Counted from the first letter of the stretch, positions 1-8,588 are shown. The stretch: DNA of 11,714 nucleotides from Podila epigama (GCA_015679605.1 JAAAVE010000952.1:1-11714), one strand, 5' to 3'. Notes: generated from the letters alone by a model not told the origin. Numbers and translations are program-made.

Positions 1-47
1 TCTGTCTAACACACAGACGGTCCTCGGTTCAAGTCCGAGTACAAACA
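1..47 (+). tRNA. tRNA-Val (anticodon AAC), 5' part missing
   Basis: This is the 3' portion of a tRNA, cut by the window edge at the start of the anticodon stem. The anticodon stem is 1-5 paired with 13-17 (TCTGT/ACAGA) around the 7-nt loop CTAACAC, which places anticodon AAC at 8-10, so it reads valine GUU codons (and GUC once A34 becomes inosine). A 5-nt variable loop (18-22) follows. The T arm is 23-27/35-39 (CTCGG/CCGAG) with loop TTCAAGT, and it contains the pol III B box GGTTCAAGTCC (26-36). The 3' acceptor strand is 40-46 with discriminator A47; no CCA is encoded, as usual in eukaryotes. The anticodon region closely resembles yeast tRNA-Val(AAC). The D arm, A box and 5' acceptor strand lie outside the window, so integrity of the whole gene cannot be confirmed. 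Confidence 0.87.
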
Positions 48-48
48 C

Positions 49-52
49 TTTT
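49..52 (+). terminator. RNA polymerase III terminator of the tRNA
   Basis: A TTTT run starts two bases after the discriminator base of the tRNA-Val. A run of four or more T directly behind a tRNA is the standard pol III stop. Confidence 0.7.
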
Positions 53-505
53 GCCTTTGGCACCTTTTTGGATCCTGGTGAAATGATACCTGTCTATTTT
101 GAAGACCCGCACTTCATAATTCAAGAATTCATTATACAAAGGTTTCGATGGATGGAAAAAACAAACAAAAATTTTTCGCTGTTGAAGCGGGAAAGAGTGG
201 CCTCAAAATCGATTTTGGATCCTTCTCTTCTCTCCATCACTTCAGGGTACATTGACACTCTAATGGAATTTTAATTTTGCAGGATGCAGGGGCGTTTGAG
301 GCAGGACATCAGATGCACAGTGGAGGCGAAAAGAATACAGAGATGAGGCGATTCACCAAAATCTCACTTTTGGATTATTTTTTTTAAAATTAAATGGCAT
401 TCATGGAGAACTTATGCCATTTTTTTTTTTTATTTTCTTGGATTCTTTGGATTCCAATTTCCCACTTCAACATAACAAAAAAAACCAAAACAGAATTGAA
501 TCAAC
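53..505. other. Spacer between tRNA-Val and the eL21 gene; eL21 upstream region
   Basis: No gene is supported here. A 68-codon ORF at 68-274 has no recognisable features. The 3' part (about 370-495) is rich in T and then A, including a T run at about 419-431, a tandem TTTGGATTC-type repeat near 440-460, and an A-rich leader directly before the eL21 ATG. This is compatible with promoter and 5' UTR, but I see no clear TATA box or known ribosomal-protein gene element. Confidence 0.5.
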
Positions 506-1853
506 ATGCCTCACTCGTATGGTATCCGCGCTCGCACCCGCCACATGTTCGCCCGTAACTTCAGGGAGCATGGTATGCCCATCAAGCTGTCCACCTACTT
601 GAAGACCTACAAGGTTGGCGATATTGTTGACATCAAGGCTAACGGTGCTATCCACAAGGGTATGCCCCACAAGTTCTACCACGGGTATGTCGTCCGACTC
701 CTTTTCTGTTTTTCGTTTTTTCTTGCAGCAATTTTTTTTTTTCTCTCTTCGCTTTATCTGTCCCGAGAAGGAAAAAGGAAACCACTTTGTCCCACCCATG
801 ATACGACTTTCAACGATAAGGCAGCCTACCAAGTAGCAGGACAGACAAGTGGCGTGTTTATAAGAGTAGGAAAAGGCAACAGGAGTAGCATTCAGCGCAA
901 GGGGCCAGTTCTTTGCGTGAATGGGGGAGGCATTCATCGGGACACAAGGACATCAAAGAGAACAAATCTGATGATTTCAAGCCAAACCCTTGATTTCTGT
1001 GATTTGGGATTATGAGCAGAACGATGAAATGCACCTCTGAGTGTCTGGATGCCCCCCAAAAGAATACTTTACAGTTTCAGGGAAAAGAATACGGAAAGTT
1101 GCCGACCTCAGAACTCTTCGCTTTGTCAGCAAAGGCTTTCGACAGTCTTTACCTTTGACAACAACGCAACTCGGTTCAACTGTTTATTTTTTGACCACAA
1201 AAGCGAAAAGATCTGTTGGAAACACATATCAAAGGGACAATAATACTGTTTAAAAGGGCTGTCTACTGGCTTGCAATGGAATTCTCTCTTTTTATCATGG
1301 ACATTTGGAAGCTTGAGGCGTGTAAGCAGAACTTACAATCCAAAAGAGAATGAGACCGTTAAAGTCTTTTTTTCCCCTCTTTTCTCTTCATTCTTTCTTG
1401 TTGTTTTTCTTGTTCACCAGTCGCACCGGTATCATCTACAACGTGACCAAGTCCGCTGTTGGTATCATTATCAACAAGAAGGTTGGCAACCGCTTCTTGG
1501 AGAAGCGCGTCAACATCCGTGTTGAGCACATCAAGCACTCCAAGTGCCGTGATGATTTCTTGCGCCGTGTCAAGGAGAACGCCGCTGCCAAGATTCAGGC
1601 CAAGAAGGATGGTGTCAAGGTCAACTTGAAGAGACAGCCCGTTCAGCCCCGTGAGGCCCGCTTCGTTACCATCAAGCACAACGCCCCTACCACCCTCAAC
1701 CCCATCCCCTATGACAGTAAGTGTTGCTTCTTCTTTTTTTTCTTATCTCAACTGCTTTTTATCTGTTTTTTTTTGGATTGTGTTGATATTATATTATGAA
1801 CAGGAAATCTGACATTTATTTTTCTTTTCACTTTCATTATAGCCCTTGTCTAA
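506..1853 (+). CDS. RPL21: 60S ribosomal protein eL21 (L21), three exons
   Basis: The exons are 506-684, 1421-1716 and 1843-1853, giving 161 aa (the yeast protein is 160). The protein starts [20 protein letters not shown]. It carries the eL21 hallmarks: [27 protein letters not shown], then across intron 1 [20 protein letters not shown] and [13 protein letters not shown], and it ends in NPIPYDTLV. It is a structural protein of the cytosolic large ribosomal subunit. The first ATG of the conserved N terminus was chosen as the start. Intron 1 (685-1420; GTATGT..CCAG) is 736 nt, far longer than the other introns in this window, and contains a potentially structured segment. Intron 2 (1717-1842; GTAAGT..ATAG) is 126 nt. 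The last exon is only 11 nt and supplies the final residues TLV plus stop. The identity is very secure; the tiny last exon rests on the splice sites and on the family length. Confidence 0.95.
889..1057 (+). ncRNA. Candidate structured RNA segment inside eL21 intron 1
   Basis: Two adjacent hairpins can be drawn by eye. Hairpin 1 pairs 889-894 with 918-923 and 896-900 with 913-917, with one bulged G895 and an 8- to 12-nt loop. Hairpin 2 pairs 927-939 with 1022-1037 (two small bulges), 963-968 with 1001-1006 (CAAATC/GATTTG) and 977-981 with 989-993 (TCAAG/CTTGA), leaving large internal loops. An alternative helix, GGGG(A)GGCAT with ATGCCCCCC (924-933/1049-1057), competes with the base of hairpin 2. 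Ribosomal-protein introns often host snoRNAs, so an intronic snoRNA is possible. The helices may equally serve to shorten the distance between splice sites in a long intron, or be chance. No class can be assigned from the sequence alone. Confidence 0.25.
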
Positions 1854-1889
1854 ATATGTTGATGGACTTGATAGTGTGCGGATTGATCG

Positions 1890-1895
1890 AATAAA
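1890..1895 (+). promoter_or_regulatory. Poly(A) signal AATAAA of the eL21 gene
   Basis: An exact AATAAA lies 37 nt after the eL21 stop codon, followed by A-rich sequence, at a plausible distance for 3' end formation of a short fungal 3' UTR. Confidence 0.55.
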
Positions 1896-2394
1896 CGAAC
1901 ACAGAAAAAGAAAAACGAGAAAAAGGCAACATGACTGACAAGAGTGAGAATAGGGCATTCATGGCCATGGAAAGGGATCAGGGAAAAGTGTAAAGACATT
2001 ATTGTGAAGAAAACGGGTGCATTTCTCACAGACTACTTCTCCCCCTTTTTTTATGGGTCTATGCACACTGTTCATACCAATGCCCATGGTGGGCCCTGAG
2101 GGATTTGAAAAGGGGCAAAAATATGTTCAAAGGCGACCTGGCTGTTCGTTCACTTTTGCTCGCTTTGAGTTGATATTCGACATTTCGAGGGGTGAAAAAA
2201 AAAAAAGAAAGGAAGGGGGTGTGAGTTCTTTTTCATTCTTTCTTGACCGTGGCTGTTTCTTTTTATTTTATTTTTTGTGTCTTTCTGTCAGATATCTCTT
2301 TCTTTTCTTTTTTTTCACCTCGCAACTTTCAACACCTTTTTACCTTCCCTTATCCATTGGGCAAAGAAAAAAAAAAAAAAAAAAAGATAAAAAA
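1896..2394. other. Spacer and upstream region/5' leader of the O-mannosyltransferase gene
   Basis: No separate gene is supported. The region becomes strongly pyrimidine-rich from about 2225 to 2350 (runs of T and CT), then has an uninterrupted 19-nt A run (2367-2385) ending 9 nt before the chosen ATG. An in-frame ATG at 2017 is open through to 2395, but the translation of that stretch follows T/C- and A-rich leader DNA (Phe/Leu/Ser then poly-Lys), so it is taken as untranslated. Confidence 0.5.
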
Positions 2395-5300
2395 ATGGCC
2401 AAAAAGAATAAGAAAAAGGATCAGGCGGTGGATACCGCGCATCAAGTCAAGCCAAGTTCCAGTTCTTCTTCCTTCACCTCGAGCCATGATTCTTCAGCTC
2501 GAAAGGAAGGACTCGAGGATTTGGACCATAGCGACCACAGCGACAATGAACACACGCCCTTGACGACAGCGAAAACAAGCAAACAAGAACAACAGCAACG
2601 TTTACAAAAGAAAAAGGCAACACCTAACAAGAGCAATACTACCTCGACCACTACCACCTCGACCACTACCACCACCACCTCGACCACCACAAGTGTTACT
2701 GCCACAGCGACTTTAAAGTCGTTGCTTTTGACAGAACGTGAAACCGCTCTTCAAACAACAGCTCCAACAAGCGTTTGGTCCTGGCTCTCATCTTCACGAA
2801 CAGTGTCAGATGTGCAACTCGAGTATGAGGCCAGAGAAGAAAAGTCAGAAAAGGCAGACCATGAAAGGCGACTGGTGAGCACGTTGGGTCTTGCTCTTCC
2901 TCAAGTGCCACAGAAACCCACAGCTCAGCAGGGCGGCGTGCATCTTGATGATGATGATGACCTTGAAAAGAAGCAAGCAAAATATTCTTGGGATCATGCC
3001 AAGATGTTGGAAGCGTTTGATCTAACGCGCCGTGACTGGATTGCACTATCGACACTTACGGTGGCCACGCTAGGCGTGCGTCTATGGAGGATATCGTGGC
3101 CCGATGAGGTGGTGTAAGTTTTTTGAATTATCACTTCATAAGCATTTGTCACATATGAACTTACAAATGATAAGTTGGGTTGGTATACAGCAATGAGCTC
3201 ATTTCTCGATTCTATCTTTATTGATCATTTTTTTTGTTCACATAGCCTGGATGAAGCTCACATAGGAAGACACATCAACGGATACATCAAGAATGAGTTC
3301 ACCTTTGACCCACATCCACCGCTCGGAAAACTTTTGCTCGCTGGAGTGAGTTCAGCTCTTGGCTATGAGGGCACATTTGCCTTCAACGAGATTGGCGAGT
3401 AATGAAGACATTTTTTTTTCTTTATCTTTCTTTTTTCTTTTGTAGAGATTGATTCATATTGCGTCTCTTTTTGCTCACCATTGCTATCCTCTTTCTTTTT
3501 GTCTTTTTACCAAACTGTGGTATTTATAGTACTTATCCTGGTGAATTTCCTTATGTCGCCTTGCGAATGTTGATGGCATTCATGGGCTCCCTCTGCTCGC
3601 CAATGGCATATGTAACTCTGAAGGCGACTGGTCAGAGTGCTTCTGCAGCCCTCGTGGCCGGGACCTTGGTTGCCTTTGGTAAAGTATCACAAGAATGGAA
3701 TGGAAACAAAAAAAAACCTCCCCACTTCAAAGAGATTCAGTTTCTAATCATACTCATATAACACTGATGTGCTACATCTTTTAGATAATGCTCTGACGGC
3801 CAACAATCGTCTAGTTCTTTTGGACGCACCACTCATGTTCTTTGTCGCTGCGACTTTTATGTGCTGGAATATGTTTGCGAAGCAATCACCTAGGTAAAAA
3901 GAAGAAATGGAATTGCGACGCGTGTTATTGACAACTGGAAAAAAAAAATCCTCCAAAATACTCAACATACCCTTCCCGTTTTTTCTTTTTTCTTTTTGTT
4001 AGACCATTCACTGGACTGTGGTGGACTTGGCTTATAGCATTGGGTTTATCCATGGCCGGAGCCATGTCTACAAAGTTGGTTGGCTTCTTTACTGCCACCG
4101 TCACTGTACTTTTGTCCACTCTGAATATTTGGCAGCTGGCCCGTGAAGACTCTGTAACAAAGGTAATGTTCATACTAATGAACTTGTTTTGTCTTTACGG
4201 CATGGTTCGCACAAGAAAGTGTTGAAGCAATCAAAAAACTAAATAGAAACCTCCCTCTACTCTCTGTTTTTTTTTTTCTCTTTTTACTCAACAACAACAT
4301 CAACAACGATCAATTAGGCAATCTGGGCAAAACACGTCTTGGCCCGAATTTGCGCCTTGATTCTACTCCCAGGCACCATCTATCTGACCCTCTTTCACAT
4401 CCATTTTTCATTGCAAGTCTATCAGCCCGAAATGACCAACTCCCCTCAGGCCGAGTATGAACTTGATATGCTCAGTCGTCCATATCGACATTCTCTTGTT
4501 CGCCAAAAGCCATTGAAATCGATGCAAGGCAAAGAGGGTGAAGATGAAGATGATGAAGAAGATGATGTCGATGAAGATGTCTGGAGCGACGTTGTCTTTG
4601 GTTCAGTGATTCAACTCCAGTCCGAGTACGAAAACCCTGGCTCGTACCTGCATTCGTTCGCGAAACAAAGTCCAGTCGGCTCACGCCAACAACAGGTGGG
4701 CGGCTACAACTACCCAGATCTAAACACACACTGGATTGTGATCCGACCCTCGACGGATGAGTGGGAAAAGGAAGAGATCCCATCTCGGATCCAGTACCTC
4801 AAAAACGACGATATCATACGGTTGCGTCATGTGCCCACACGTCGGTGCTTGCATTCTCACGAAGTGCGGTCGCCCCTTGAGCCACACAACAAGGAGTTGT
4901 GTGAAGTGACAGGTTACGGAGGTCCAGATTTTGATGGCGACTCGAACGATTGGTGGGTGGTGGAGGTTGTGGATGAGAAGCACCAGTTTGTAACACCCGC
5001 GCGGACCAGGACCAAGGTCAAGGCTCTGCATTCACTGATTCGGCTTCGACATTATGTCGTTGGATGTCATCTCTATGTGTCCGACAGACCGCTACCAGAC
5101 CCTTGGGGCGAAGGTCGTCGCGAGATTACGTGTCGAAAGGAAGCAGGTGTCACGCCTCGTACGACTTGGCGCATCACCATGAACGACCATGACAATTGTA
5201 AGATGCAAGGACGGCGTTTTGCTTTGCTCTATTTTTTTTTTTTTTTTTTTGAAAGAAAGATATGGATGGTCTGTGGTTATGTATTATTGACATTGTTTTT

Positions 5301-8300
5301 ATTTCCCTATTTGACTTACATATCATTGTCAACAACAACAACAACAACAAAAATAGTGCCACAAGATACCCCATTGGCGTCATATCCCGAGATGACATTC
5401 TGGAAGAAACTAGTCGAGACCCACAAGATGATGTTCCACAACCCAGATCTTCTTGGACGACGCTACGAACCTTCCGCTTCAAGACCCACTCGTTGGCCAT
5501 TGGCCATGTCCATGATCCCAGCCTGGGCAAGCTATATGCGTCAATTGACCATCGTCGCCAATCCTGTCGTTTGGTGGACAGGCACGCTTGGCGTGTTGAG
5601 CTTTATTGCCACAGCAGCATTGTTTGCATTAAGAGAAAAGCGAGGTTATTTCGAAAGTGGACGTGCTAGAGGTCAGTCATTTCACCTACTATTGTTTATT
5701 CTCATCCACCGTTTACTACTGGGATAACGTACCTTTTCCTAACACACCTTCTTCTCTCGTTATTTGTTTATAGACCTAAAACACTTCCATTTGAATGATG
5801 CCACACTCTACTTTGTTGGCTGGGCAGCACACTACGTCCCCTTCTTCTTCATGAGCAGGACGCTCTTCATGCATCATTACTTTCCCTCTCTCTACCTTTC
5901 AATACTTGTCGCTTGCTCACTCTTTTCCGGTGTCGTCGGATATTTACCTCGCCCCGCACGCTTGGCTGTGTTGGCAGGTTGTCTGATGGCTGCTATCACC
6001 TTGTTTGTCCATTTATCACCCCTTTCGTACGCGTCACCGATGAGCCGAGAAAAGTGTGAGGCCATCCGTCCGTTCGTGAACAGTCTTGGATCATCTAAAA
6101 ATGTTGATCACCGTCTCGATTGTTCGAATGCCCCGCCTGCTGCCGCGCGAACCAAATCTCTATGGGATCTCAAAAAGCAAGTAAAGAGGTATCGCAACGA
6201 TGGCAATAAGGCGCCGTCTGCTGCAAGTGCAACAAAGACTGCAGAGAGTTTGCCATTACCCACTGCTGCTGCTGATGCTGGAGGCGATATTGTTGTTGAC
6301 AACAATTCTCCACAAAATCATGGCTACCCTCCAATCCCAACCTCAGCCGCTGGTTCCCCTCCGATCGAGTTTCTGACATCTCTTCCACCTCATGAGGCTC
6401 TGGCACGGTATCAACAACAAGAGCGTGTACAGAGTGTTGTGGTGCATGAATATCTCCGAGGACAAGTTCGACTCGTACGACCCGAGGTCAAGACCAAGTC
6501 CCCTATTTTGGCCATGAATTTCCCTGCGCCCGATGAACGGTTGCCTATGCAACATGTCTTCATGTCGCCTTATCAACGTCCTCCTCAGTTATGGGATTTG
6601 GATGTTGCAGCAGAGGAGGCAGAGAAGCAAAAGGAAAGAGAGCTGCAACAACAACAACAACAGCAACAGCAGCAAAAGGAGAAAGAACAGCAACAACAGA
6701 AGCAACAAAAACAAGGAAAAGTGGCGGATGTAGATGATACAAATCCAAGTGCCAACTCTGGTCAAGACGTAACAGAGAACAAGAAGCAAGAGGAGGTACC
6801 TGTAGCGGATCAAGAAGAGAATCAGAACGACGAGACGGAGCAAGAGCAAGTGGAGAAGATGGATAGTCTTGACGAACTGATTTTCTCGGCTCTAGAAGCA
6901 GAAGCCAAATCTGCTGAGGCAGGACCAAACTTCTATGGTGACGGTTCAGGCGCACCAGAAGAAACTGCCACAGCGGAAGCGCCGGTGCCATCGTTGCAGG
7001 GAAAGGAAGAAGAGAAGAAGAAGGAGGAGGAGGTGAAGGATGATGGTGATGTTGATGATACTGAAACATCAAGGCGGTTGCTCGAGCAGCGTGAGCATGA
7101 AGAACAGATTGATCGTCTCTTGGAAAAATACAAGGCTAAACAAAGAGTGGAGCGCAAAGTGCGTGCAGCTGTCGCTCGGAATAAGGCTGAGCACGATGCG
7201 CACCAGCATCACCAGCATCACGAGCAAGACGGAGAACCGGATGTAGTAGCAGCTACAACAACCGTGTCCTCTGAGAATAGCCCAATGCATACCAGCGGTC
7301 TAGCCCTTCCTGGAAAGTACCCTGGACGACCCAATTTTGCAGCCCGCGAGAAAATGATGAAAGCAGCGCTTGAACACGCTCGGACTGTGACCTCACAGCG
7401 TCGAGCCAGTGTCCGTTCAAGCATCAAGAACCCGTTCTTGAACCGTCGAGGTACCATTGGCGCTCAAGAGAGTCTGAGCATGAGACGATCGATGGAGAGC
7501 GAGTATTGGGCTGAACAGATGGAATATACATCGTTGTCCATCTTGCAAGAGATGAGCATGTACGAATCGGACAAGAGCTATACAAAGTCAAGGATGGAAA
7601 ACGACCAAGAGTTTAGGGCGAGTGTGATGGCTCAGGAAAAGCTTGCCAAGGAACGTGCCTCGCGAGACTGGCTTGAGCTCTTGTTGGAGGAACGAGAGAA
7701 GAAGAAGAAGGAGCGTAAAGCGTCCATGGAAGAGGAGAATGAGCCGCAAGAGGCAGAGGATATCGAGGGTGTTGAAGGTGACAACGATGGCGAGGACAGC
7801 GGCATTGACGTTGATGTTGATGTTGACGCAGACGCAGACATTGATAATGGCAACATGGACGAGGAAGAGGTTGAGGTGCGAGGCCCGCCGATTCAAGTTG
7901 GCTCACCTGAAGAACTGGAGCGGGTGTTGCAGCAACTCCAGGCTGAAGGTGTGCGTGCAGAGGTAGTCCGGGGCACTGTCACGCACACTATTGAACCACC
8001 TATTCCATCGATCGCTTATGAGGAGGAGATTGAGAAGGACGCTGACATTGTTGTTGATACTGACTTTGAGGGTCAAGAAGAAGAAGTAGAGAGGGAAGGA
8101 GATGAAGGGGAGCAGGAGGAAAAGCAAGAAAAGATCAACATTGGCCAAGAAGACAGCAACAATCACGACGACGACGACGACGACGAGGAGGAGGAGGACA
8201 GCGATGACTACAACGAAGAAGACGAAGTTGTGAATTACAGTGTTCGAGATTCAGAAGGACTTCCTCCGATCGCAGTCAAGAACGCAGATGAGCTCGCGTC

Positions 8301-8424
8301 CGTTTTGAACAAACTGGGAGCACAAGGTATTCGTGCCGAGGTTGTCCGGGGCACAGCCACGCGTTATGTCGAACCCCCGCCGCAAGCGGTTGTTGATGCC
8401 AATGAGGAGGAGAAGGAGGAGTAA
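2395..8424 (+). CDS. Protein O-mannosyltransferase (PMT2-like) with very long C-terminal tail, eight exons
   Basis: The exons are 2395-3113, 3246-3398, 3530-3678, 3785-3893, 4003-4162, 4318-5197, 5357-5671 and 5774-8424; all phases agree, giving 1711 aa. The family transfers mannose from dolichyl-phosphate-mannose to Ser/Thr of secretory proteins in the ER. Residues 1-212 are Lys-, Ser- and Thr-rich, without a signal peptide. The first membrane helix is about 214-233, followed by the luminal motif LDEAH (the conserved acidic pair is D242/E243) and HPPLGK (263-268); R303 lies in YVALRML. Multiple hydrophobic helices follow. An acidic insert (about 500-520) precedes the MIR region (about 521-715, with SYLHSF, QQQV, GDSNDWW). 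The C-terminal membrane block includes NPVVWW (792-797) and HYVPFFFMSRTLFMHHYFPS. The core ends near residue 945. PMT2/POMT2 type is favoured by VKALHSLIRLRHYVVGC and NPVVWW. The remaining 766 residues are acidic low-complexity sequence, described separately. The start at 2395 has a good context (AAAAATGGC). PMT identity is secure; subfamily and start are less so. Confidence 0.93.
5330..5350 (+). repeat. (CAA)7 microsatellite at the 3' end of PMT intron 6
   Basis: Seven CAA units lie immediately before the acceptor AAAATAG of the intron 5198-5356. They occupy the place where a polypyrimidine tract would normally sit, so this intron lacks a T-rich tract next to its 3' splice site. The (GTT)/(CAA) unit also recurs in the coding exons of both large genes. 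Confidence 0.85.
6646..6675 (+). repeat. CAA/CAG repeat encoding ten Gln in the PMT tail
   Basis: Ten consecutive CAA/CAG codons, partly interrupted by synonymous CAG, encode poly-Gln. They are followed by a further Gln/Lys/Glu-rich stretch (to about 6720) that again uses CAA and CAG. The repeat is in frame within the last exon of the PMT gene. Confidence 0.9.
7885..8001 (+). repeat. 39-residue tail module, copy 1 (PMT residues 1533-1571)
   Basis: This is the first copy of a duplicated protein module that starts at PPI and ends at EPP. Its core reads EELERVLQQL..EGVRAEVVRGT. It matches copy 2 (8263-8379) at 23 of 39 positions with no gap. The pattern suggests a short strand, a helix (about SPEELERVLQQLQ) and a strand (about RAEVVRG); that secondary structure is inferred by eye. 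I do not recognise the module. Confidence 0.85.
8263..8379 (+). repeat. 39-residue tail module, copy 2 (PMT residues 1659-1697)
   Basis: This is the second copy, with the same length and the same borders (PPI..EPP). Its core is DELASVLNKL..QGIRAEVVRGT. The block RAEVVRGT is identical in both copies. The two copies are separated by 87 residues of Asp/Glu-rich linker including an Asp/Glu run near 8167-8205. Only 14 residues follow before the stop codon, ending in Glu/Lys without a KDEL/HDEL-type signal. Confidence 0.85.
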
Positions 8425-8459
8425 GAAAAATTAGTACTGTAGTTTGGAGTGTGATGCTG

Positions 8460-8473
8460 TTTATTTATTTATT
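8460..8473 (-). promoter_or_regulatory. Overlapping poly(A) signals (AATAAA x3) for the BTB gene
   Basis: The + strand TTTATTTATTTATT reads as three overlapping AATAAA hexamers on the - strand, 172-185 nt downstream of the BTB stop codon. They lie only 36 nt past the PMT stop, so a transcript using them would overlap the PMT 3' UTR. Confidence 0.45.
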
Positions 8474-8588
8474 TTTTTTGCTCTTTTGGGAGGATTGAGG
8501 GCATCTATCCTTGTACGCGTTTTCATTTTTGTATGTAAGGGGGGATCTCAAGTAGTTTTTCAATATTTTTTTTTTTTTTTTTGCGATA

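Noticed and set aside
68-274. 68-codon ORF between the tRNA and the eL21 gene
   Set aside because: No recognisable motif, no codon pattern supporting coding, and it lies in AT-rich spacer; likely chance.
721-729. Possible early 3' splice site TTCTTGCAG shortly after the eL21 donor
   Set aside because: It would leave a 45-nt intron and not join to the conserved RTGIIYNV exon; only the acceptor at 1420 gives the correct protein.
1041-1253. 70-codon ORF inside eL21 intron 1 (with an overlapping 64-codon ORF in another frame)
   Set aside because: Lies wholly inside an intron whose borders are fixed by the eL21 protein, has no recognisable similarity, and overlaps another ORF of similar length, as expected by chance.
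2017-2394. In-frame upstream ATG that would add 126 residues to the PMT N terminus
   Set aside because: The added residues derive from T/C-rich and poly-A leader DNA, ending in poly-Lys from the A run; PMT proteins start with a short cytosolic segment, and the ATG at 2395 has a better context.
396-3585. The 11-mer GGCATTCATGG at 396, 1954 and 3575 (with a variant at 929)
   Set aside because: In a window of this size several 11-mer repeats are expected by chance, one copy is in coding sequence, and the flanks do not match.
6560-7072. 170-codon - strand ORF opposite the PMT tail, and several other - strand ORFs at 7588-8166
   Set aside because: Their Leu/Ser/His-rich composition is what the complement of Glu/Gln/Asp codon runs produces; they are shadows of the + strand exon.
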